This document shows positions 6,999-12,311 of a stretch of DNA of 12,311 nt, piece after piece. The notes under the pieces were generated by a model. That model had not been told where the DNA came from, made no database searches, and saw nothing but the letters and a program-made list of their open reading frames with translations. The translations under genes and the position numbers were made by a program. Source of the stretch: Bacteroidales bacterium (GTDB lineage Bacteria > Bacteroidota > Bacteroidia > Bacteroidales > JAADJA01); NCBI GenBank assembly GCA_029934735.1, contig JAOZLR010000049.1:1-12311 (forward strand). Direction: 5' to 3'. Within the stretch, counting starts at the first letter, position 1; each line of letters opens with the position of its first letter.

Positions 6999-9143
6999 TT
7001 AATTTACAGTGAATTCAGGTTCCTTAATATTTCCCAATCGTTGAAGATACGCAATTAATGCAATAATCTCTTTTTGGTCTTCAACATCAATACCAGATTC
7101 TCTCAATCCTTCAGCAATTATATGTGCCTGAGCTTTTAGCTTATCATTTGCTATTTGGTCAAATCCTTCAGGATAAGGAACACCAAGTCTTTGCATAGTT
7201 CTGATTTTAGCCGGTGTTGAATTCATATCTAAATCCTGTATAGCCAACCAGGGATAAGGTGGCATTATTGATTGAATGTTTGTCTTTTGCGGATTAATCA
7301 TGTGTTCGTATTGCCAGGAGTCGGGTTTATAAAGCTTTCCTCCTTTAACTCCTTCGCGAGCCAAATCGGGACCAGTACGCCTTGACCCCCACAGGAATGG
7401 ATGGTTATATATAAACTCACCTGTTTTAGAATATTCACCATAGCGTTCAACTTCTGAGCGGAACGGTCGGATCTGTTGTGAATGACAACCAACGCAGCCT
7501 TCCCTGATATATATGTCTCTTCCCTGCAATTCAAGCGGTGTGTATGGCTCAACATTTATAGTTACTTCAGGGTGATTATTAAATGGTCCGATAAACATAG
7601 GTATAAATTCAACCAGACCACCTATTAAAATAACAATAAGAGCCCAAATTGTAAAAGCAACCGGTTTGCCTTCAATTGTGCGGTGGTTTAACCATCCTTT
7701 ATGATCAGTGCTCTTACCAACTTCGCGTTCGCCTTCAGCGTCCTGGAATCGAATGAACTTACCTGCTTTTGCTGTTTTAATCAGGTTGTAAACAGCTATT
7801 AAAGAACCGGTAAGATATAGTGTGCCACCAAGGGCTCTAAGGGCATGCATTGGCCTTATCTGGACATAGGTTTCAAGGAAGTTTGGATACTTAAGATAAC
7901 CTTCTACTGTAAACTGCTTCCACATTAACGCTTGTGTGAATCCTGCGAAATAAAGTGGAATGGCAAAGAAAAGCATTCCGAGTGTTGCAAGCCAGAAATG
8001 TGTATTAGCCAGCGAGCGGGAGTATAATTTAACTCCGTATAATTTTGGAAACATCCAGTAAAGCATGCCGAAAATAAGCATTCCGTTCCAGCCAAGCGTT
8101 CCAATATGAACGTGTGCAATTGTCCAGTCGGTAAAGTGACTGATTGCATTTACAGTTTTCAGTGAAAGCATAGGTCCTTCAAATGTTGACATACCGTAAG
8201 CAGTAATACCAACCACAAAAAGTTTTAAAACAGGATCCTCCCTTACTTTATCCCAGGCACCTCTTAATGTTAACAGCCCGTTTATCATACCTCCCCAGGA
8301 AGGAGCTATCAAAGCAATTGACATCACAGTTCCTACAGCTTGTACCCAGTTTGGTAAAGCCTGATACAAAAGATGGTGAGGACCTGCCCATATATATAAA
8401 AATATGAGAGTCCAGAAGTGAATAATTGACAATTTATATGAATAAATAGGCCGGTTAGCTGCTTTAGGAACAAAATAGTACATCAACCCAAGCATTGGAG
8501 TTGTAAGGAAAAAAGCAACTGCATTATGACCATACCACCATTGAACCATTGCATCCTGTGCCCCATGGAAGAAGGAATAACTTTTCGTCAGGGAAACAGG
8601 TAATTCAAAGGAGTTAAAAATATGAAGCACCGCAATTGTTACAAATGTAGCAATGTAAAACCAAATTGCAACGTAAATATGTTTGGTCCTTCTCTTTATC
8701 ATTGTTCCGATGAGATTTGCACCAAAAGCAACCCATACTAATGCAATAAGGATATCAATAGGCCATTCAAGTTCGGCATACTCTTTTGACGATGTAAAAC
8801 CCAATGGAAGAGTAATTGTTGCAAGAACAAGAATTAACTGCCATCCCCAGAAATTAATCTTTCCGAGAGCCTGACTCCACATAGGTGTTTTTAACAGTCG
8901 TGGAGTTGAGTAGTAAACTGCCGTAAAAATACCATTACCCACAAATGCAAAAATTGCTGCATTAGTATGCAATGGCCGTAACCTTCCAAAAGTCAGATAT
9001 TGCAATCCCAGGTTCACAGAGGGATAAAGCAATTCGAAGGCGGCTGTCAGGCCAACAATAAAGGCTGTTACTCCCCACAAAATAGTTGCATTCGCAAAGT
9101 ATTTTGTAATTTTGTTGTCATAAGTAAATTTTTCAAGTGCCAT
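6999..9143 (-). CDS. ccoNO: Fused cbb3 oxidase subunits I and II (CcoN-CcoO)
   Basis: A 714-residue fusion of the catalytic heme-copper subunit CcoN (about 1-465) and the membrane-anchored cytochrome c subunit CcoO (about 490-714). It reduces O2 to water and contributes to the proton gradient in low-oxygen respiration. CcoN ligands are visible. H59 in RLRPLHTNA and H346 fit low-spin heme b, and H344 in AHVHIG fits heme b3. H206 in YGHNAVAF plus H256-H257 in AGPHHLLY fit CuB. Y250 is in the position of the cross-linked Tyr, and E322 lies in STFEGP. CcoO has an anchor helix (about 496-517), a heme site CVGCH (C550, C553, H554), and a probable axial Met in SIMPPYPWL (M627). Fusion of the two subunits is usual in Bacteroidota. 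The reading frame is uninterrupted across the joint. Confidence 0.98.
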   Translation of the reverse strand: MALEKFTYDNKITKYFANATILWGVTAFIVGLTAAFELLYPSVNLGLQYLTFGRLRPLHTNAAIFAFVGNGIFTAVYYSTPRLLKTPMWSQALGKINFWGWQLILVLATITLPLGFTSSKEYAELEWPIDILIALVWVAFGANLIGTMIKRRTKHIYVAIWFYIATFVTIAVLHIFNSFELPVSLTKSYSFFHGAQDAMVQWWYGHNAVAFFLTTPMLGLMYYFVPKAANRPIYSYKLSIIHFWTLIFLYIWAGPHHLLYQALPNWVQAVGTVMSIALIAPSWGGMINGLLTLRGAWDKVREDPVLKLFVVGITAYGMSTFEGPMLSLKTVNAISHFTDWTIAHVHIGTLGWNGMLIFGMLYWMFPKLYGVKLYSRSLANTHFWLATLGMLFFAIPLYFAGFTQALMWKQFTVEGYLKYPNFLETYVQIRPMHALRALGGTLYLTGSLIAVYNLIKTAKAGKFIRFQDAEGEREVGKSTDHKGWLNHRTIEGKPVAFTIWALIVILIGGLVEFIPMFIGPFNNHPEVTINVEPYTPLELQGRDIYIREGCVGCHSQQIRPFRSEVERYGEYSKTGEFIYNHPFLWGSRRTGPDLAREGVKGGKLYKPDSWQYEHMINPQKTNIQSIMPPYPWLAIQDLDMNSTPAKIRTMQRLGVPYPEGFDQIANDKLKAQAHIIAEGLRESGIDVEDQKEIIALIAYLQRLGNIKEPEFTVN

Positions 9144-9177
9144 AAAACTTTGTTTTTATTTGTAAATGGAATTTGTG

Positions 9178-9375
9178 CTATTTCTTATCATTTTGTTTTT
9201 TTTCTGTTGATTCGGATTCTGAATTTTCAGATTTTTTGTGGTCATCAAATAAAATTCTTACGGAAGGTGAATAGCTATCTTCATATTGACCTGTTTTTAC
9301 TGCCCATATAAACGCGACCAGAAATAAACCTGCAACAACTACCCCTATGATAACCAATATAAAAATTACAGACAT
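9178..9375 (-). CDS. ccoS: CcoS, cbb3 oxidase assembly protein
   Basis: A 65-residue protein with one N-terminal membrane helix (about 3-27) followed by the CcoS signature AVKTGQYEDSYSPSVRILFDD (residues 25-45, described from its key residues GQY, D and LFDD). The tail is rich in Lys, Ser and Glu. CcoS is needed for cofactor insertion (heme b and CuB) into CcoN in studied bacteria. It is the first gene after the cco promoter and lies 34 bases upstream of ccoNO. Confidence 0.93.
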   Translation of the reverse strand: MSVIFILVIIGVVVAGLFLVAFIWAVKTGQYEDSYSPSVRILFDDHKKSENSESESTEKKQNDKK

Positions 9376-9398
9376 CTTAATTATTAATTTAGGTAATC

Positions 9399-9414
9399 AG
9401 CTACAAAAATAGCT
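9399..9414. repeat. Short inverted repeat AGCTA-N6-TAGCT over the ccoS promoter
   Basis: Two perfect 5-bp arms (9399-9403, 9410-9414) flank and overlap the -7 element of the ccoS promoter. The placement would suit a repressor or other regulator, but the arms are short and no regulator is known for this site. Confidence 0.3.
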
Positions 9415-9433
9415 AAATAATAATAATTAACAA
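9404..9433 (-). promoter_or_regulatory. Bacteroidota-type promoter for ccoS-ccoNO-ccoQ-ccoP
   Basis: Read leftward, a -33 TTG (9431-9433) is followed after exactly 19 bases by TATTTTTG (9404-9411), a full match to the -7 consensus TAnnTTTG with normal spacing. Transcription would start near 9398, giving a leader of about 20 bases before the ccoS ATG at 9375. This is the best promoter match in the window and implies that the structural oxidase genes can be expressed separately from ccoI. Confidence 0.65.
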
Positions 9434-9467
9434 GTTTTTAACACCTCTATTTATACATGCATCTAAA

Positions 9468-11855
9468 TTATTCCATAAACGTACGTTTCGAGAAAAAAGA
9501 AACATTAAATGTAGCAAAGGCTACAACTGAAATTGAGCTAATCGGCATAAGGATAGCTGCAAAAACCGGAGTTAGCAATCCGGCAACTGCAAAATATATT
9601 CCGAAAATATTGTAAAGAAAAGATATAAGGAAACTAACTTTGACAATATTAAGACTAGTATTTGTGAATTTCATAAATTTATGTAAATCTTTAAACCTCT
9701 TCGACTCAAGGATTGCATCGCATGCCGGTGAGAAATGATATATGTCATCAGCAATGGTAATTCCTACATCACTTTCATTAAGTGCACCGGCATCATTCAA
9801 TCCGTCGCCAATCATCAAAACGCTTTTTCCCTGCTTTCTTAATTCTTGGATATATTCAAGTTTATCTGTTGGAGATTGGTTAAACCTAAGGACTGTATCG
9901 GCTCCGAAAAGCTTTTCCAGATTAGCTTTTTCCGATTCATTGTCACCGGTAATAAGATGGAGGTCATTTTTACTTTTAAGGCTTTTAATAACCTCAGGCA
10001 AGCCTTCACGATAGCGGTTTTCCATCTGAAAAAGCCCAAGAATTTTATCCTTATAATAAACATAAACCTCTGTTTTTAAGCTTTCATTCTTATCATCTTT
10101 GCCTGTGACAAATTTGCGGGAGCCTACATTTATTTTTACTCCGTTAATTTCACCAGAAATTCCCATTGCAGGTATCTCAATAAAATTCTCAACCTCATAA
10201 TAATTTTCTCCTTCAAGGTTTTGGAATAAAGCAGCACTCAGGGGATGAGTTGAATGACGTACCAGGGACTTTATCATTATTATCATCTCCTCATCCAAAT
10301 CATCACCAATAAATTCAATTTTCATAGCCTTGCTATGAGTAATTGTTCCGGTTTTGTCAAATACGATTGTTGTCACTTGATGCAGCTTCTCAATTACCTC
10401 TGCCTTTTTTAGGTAGAAACCTTTTCTTCCAAACTGCCTCATTGTGCTGCCAAAGGAAAAAGGAACCGTAAGTGCAAGGGCACACGGACAGGCAACAATA
10501 AGAACCGAGGTGAATGCAAACAGAGCCACTGAAGGATCATTGAAAAGCCAGAAAATGCCGGCTGCTGCTGCTATAGAAAGGATTATTACAGTAAAATACT
10601 GACTGACATTATTTACCAGATCATTAAGCTTAGAGTCCGATTTGTCAGAAGTACTATCCTGATTCCAAAGCTGTGTAAGATAGCTCTGTTCAATATCTTT
10701 ATTTATCTCAAGTTCAATTGCACTCCCAACCTGTCTGCCACCCGCAAATACTGGCTCGCCTGAATGCTTTAATACAGGCAATGATTCACCTGTAACAAAA
10801 CTATAATCAATATTACCATCACCCTTTATCAAAACAGAATCTGCAGGAATGAGTTCCATATTACGAACAAGTATATGGTCGCCCGCTTCTAATTTTTCAA
10901 GAAGGATAACCTTCTCTTTATCGTTCTCGATTTTAGTAACGGCAATTGGAAAGTATGATTTATAATCCCTCTCAAATGAAAGAGCCTGGTAGGTTTTACC
11001 CTGATACCATTTTCCGATTAGCAGGAAAAAGACCAGCCCTGCAAGCGAATCAAGATAGCCGATTCCGGTTCCTGATATTACATCGTAAGCACTTTGCAGA
11101 AACAGAGTTGTGATACCAAGAGCAATTGGGAGGTCTATGCTGATAATTTTATGCTTCATGCTTTTTATTGCAGACAAAAAATAATCGTTGCTGCAATAGA
11201 CTACAACAGGAATTGAGACTATCAGACTCATCCAGCCAAAAAAACCGATAAACTTCTCTCCCAGGAACTCACCTCCGGGAAGATATTCAGGAATATTGTA
11301 GAACATTACATTCATTAGCACAAAACCGGTAATGCCGATTTTCAGAAGTAATGTTTTATCACTTTTTCCTCTTTTGTCTTTATCAAGACTGTCGAGTGTT
11401 ATTTCAGGAACATAATGGATCGATGCAAGTAACTCGGCAATCTGTCGTAACGAAATTTCATCTTCCTTAAATGTGATATAATTCTCCTTTTTTGGAAAAT
11501 TAACTGAAGAGTGAATAATCCCGGGATGCAAGGTGTTCAGGTTTTCGAGTAGCCAAATACAGGAGGCGCAATGAATGCCAGGAACGAAGAATGTAACTTT
11601 ACCTCTCCCACTGTCTGAAAAGTCAAGGAGCTTTTCTTTGACCTCTTCCAGATCGAGAAAAGCATACTTATCACCAACATCGTGAGTTTCAACCCTGATT
11701 CCAGGCATTTTCTCAATCTCATAATATTGCTTCATCTCACTTTGATTGAGAATCTGGTAAACGGTTTTGCAGCCATGACAGCAGAATGGTTTATCATTCC
11801 ACATAACAGGATTTCTGCCGCAATCTTCACCACAATGTATGCAAGGTAGACCCAT
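9468..11855 (-). CDS. ccoI: CcoI-type copper-translocating P1B-type ATPase
   Basis: A 795-residue copper ATPase that supplies copper to the cbb3 oxidase. The N-terminus has a Cys-rich metal-binding region: CIHCGEDC (C5, C8, C12) and CCHGC (C25, C26, C29), of the kind placed before HMA domains in CcoI/FixI proteins. An HMA domain with GIHCASC (C96/C99) follows. The ATPase core has the actuator motif TGES (355-358), the ion-path motif CPC (C456-P-C458), and the phosphorylated Asp in DKTGT (D500). It also has the HP nucleotide-domain motif (H536-P537), TGDNE (636-640) and GDGLND (683-688). In the last two membrane helices YN (748-749) and MPISS (770-774) match copper-type ATPases. Position next to ccoS and ccoNO favours CcoI over the detoxifying CopA. 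The start ATG at 11853-11855 is supported by the CcoI-like MGLPCIHCG. Confidence 0.96.
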   Translation of the reverse strand: MGLPCIHCGEDCGRNPVMWNDKPFCCHGCKTVYQILNQSEMKQYYEIEKMPGIRVETHDVGDKYAFLDLEEVKEKLLDFSDSGRGKVTFFVPGIHCASCIWLLENLNTLHPGIIHSSVNFPKKENYITFKEDEISLRQIAELLASIHYVPEITLDSLDKDKRGKSDKTLLLKIGITGFVLMNVMFYNIPEYLPGGEFLGEKFIGFFGWMSLIVSIPVVVYCSNDYFLSAIKSMKHKIISIDLPIALGITTLFLQSAYDVISGTGIGYLDSLAGLVFFLLIGKWYQGKTYQALSFERDYKSYFPIAVTKIENDKEKVILLEKLEAGDHILVRNMELIPADSVLIKGDGNIDYSFVTGESLPVLKHSGEPVFAGGRQVGSAIELEINKDIEQSYLTQLWNQDSTSDKSDSKLNDLVNNVSQYFTVIILSIAAAAGIFWLFNDPSVALFAFTSVLIVACPCALALTVPFSFGSTMRQFGRKGFYLKKAEVIEKLHQVTTIVFDKTGTITHSKAMKIEFIGDDLDEEMIIMIKSLVRHSTHPLSAALFQNLEGENYYEVENFIEIPAMGISGEINGVKINVGSRKFVTGKDDKNESLKTEVYVYYKDKILGLFQMENRYREGLPEVIKSLKSKNDLHLITGDNESEKANLEKLFGADTVLRFNQSPTDKLEYIQELRKQGKSVLMIGDGLNDAGALNESDVGITIADDIYHFSPACDAILESKRFKDLHKFMKFTNTSLNIVKVSFLISFLYNIFGIYFAVAGLLTPVFAAILMPISSISVVAFATFNVSFFSKRTFME

Positions 11856-11863
11856 ATGAAAAA

Positions 11864-11873
11864 TTTGCGCAAA
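11864..11873. repeat. Palindrome TTTGCGCAAA at the ccoI promoter
   Basis: A perfect 10-bp palindrome overlaps the downstream end of the ccoI -7 element and lies just before the start codon. It could be an operator; no cognate regulator can be named from sequence. Confidence 0.3.
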
Positions 11874-11905
11874 GGTATGAAAGAAATCAGGATATTATTT
11901 TCAAA
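11870..11905 (-). promoter_or_regulatory. Possible promoter for ccoI
   Basis: Read leftward, TTTG (11902-11905) and, 24 bases later, TACCTTTG (11870-11877) resemble the Bacteroidota -33 and -7 elements. The -7 match is complete, while the spacing is a few bases longer than usual. The ATG at 11855 lies 14 bases after the -7 element, so the leader would be very short. Confidence 0.5.
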
Positions 11906-11941
11906 CTTAACTTCTTTCGATGAAAAAGTTTACTGTCAGAA

Positions 11942-12265
11942 TTATAGTAGCCCCAGCTCCAGTTTTGCCTCTTCCGAAAGATAATCTTGTGTCCAGGGCG
12001 GATCGAAGGTTATCTCCACTTTCACATCTTTTATGCCCTGAACTCCATTTGCCCTTTCTTTTACTTCGGCAGGAAGCGATTCGGCAACAGGGCAGTTTGG
12101 GGTTGTGAGCGTCATTAAAATGTGTGCATTGAAATCATCATCAATATTTATTTCGTATATCAATCCCAAATCGTAAACGTTAACCGGGATTTCAGGATCG
12201 AATATTGTTTTCAGCACCTGTAAAATTGCATCAGCCAGTTGACTTTTCTTTTCCTTTATGTCCAT
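11942..12265 (-). CDS. sufT: SufT/MIP18-type (DUF59) Fe-S cluster assembly protein
   Basis: A 107-residue cytoplasmic protein of the DUF59/MIP18 family, which helps mature Fe-S proteins. Recognisable motifs are FDPEIPVNVYDLGLIY (22-37), MTLTTPNCPVAE (51-62, with the conserved C58), and the C-terminal DPPWTQDYLSEEAKLELG (88-105), typical of the SUF-associated subgroup. Bacteroidota homologues usually lie beside sufE or sufS, so such genes may continue to the right. It ends 86 bases before ccoI. Fe-S enzymes encoded in this window (CcoG, CysH) are possible clients, but nothing links them directly. The family name is sure; the symbol sufT is less sure. Confidence 0.88.
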   Translation of the reverse strand: MDIKEKKSQLADAILQVLKTIFDPEIPVNVYDLGLIYEINIDDDFNAHILMTLTTPNCPVAESLPAEVKERANGVQGIKDVKVEITFDPPWTQDYLSEEAKLELGLL

Positions 12266-12311
12266 ACTTATTATTTATAATTTTAATCTCACCTAATATA
12301 AGTGACAAGCA

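Noticed and set aside
12266..12311. A possible end of an upstream gene (for example sufE) at the right edge.
   Set aside because: Two leftward frames end in stops within these 46 bases, but too little sequence remains to identify either as a real gene end.
1..12311. CRISPR arrays, tRNA/rRNA genes, insertion sequences, phage or defence genes.
   Set aside because: No regular repeats, cloverleaf-like segments, transposase or terminal repeats were seen; the window is filled by housekeeping and respiratory genes.

Overview
This AT-rich window most likely comes from a Bacteroidota (Bacteroidales/Marinilabiliales-like) chromosome. The signs are a fused ccoNO gene, a single-heme CcoP, promoter elements of the TAnnTTTG type ahead of several genes, almost no Shine-Dalgarno sequences, and protein sequences typical of that phylum. 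No CRISPR, tRNA, rRNA, insertion sequence or phage signal was seen, and no gene-free stretch exceeds 300 bases (the largest gap is about 170 bases).

Left part (1-3256): an Mpl/MurC-type muropeptide ligase runs leftward off the window edge. It is divergent from a stand-alone rightward [4Fe-4S]-type APS/PAPS reductase (cysH). That gene converges on a leftward branched-chain amino acid aminotransferase (ilvE). One perfect 21-bp hairpin separates the convergent pair and contains both stop codons.

Centre and right (3380-11855, all leftward): a complete cbb3-type cytochrome c oxidase locus, in transcription order ccoI (copper P-type ATPase) - ccoS - ccoNO (fusion) - ccoQ - ccoP - ccoG - ccoH/fixH - a TauE/SafE (DsbD_2-like) membrane protein. 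Together these genes would build the high-affinity terminal oxidase for low-oxygen respiration. CcoNO, CcoP and CcoQ form the enzyme. CcoI, CcoG, CcoS, CcoH and the SafE-like protein handle copper delivery, copper reduction and assembly. Sequence signals suggest at least three transcription units: ccoI with its own promoter, ccoS-NO-Q-P with a good promoter and an intrinsic terminator after ccoP, and ccoG-ccoH-safE after that terminator.

Right edge (11942-12265): a leftward SufT/MIP18-type (DUF59) Fe-S assembly protein, upstream of ccoI.

The gene content is ordinary for an aerobic or microaerobic Bacteroidota. I did not find an undescribed system. The notable points are small-scale: the mirrored-stop-codon terminator, the internal terminator splitting the cco cluster, palindromes at promoters, and a Met/His-rich tail on the SafE-like protein.
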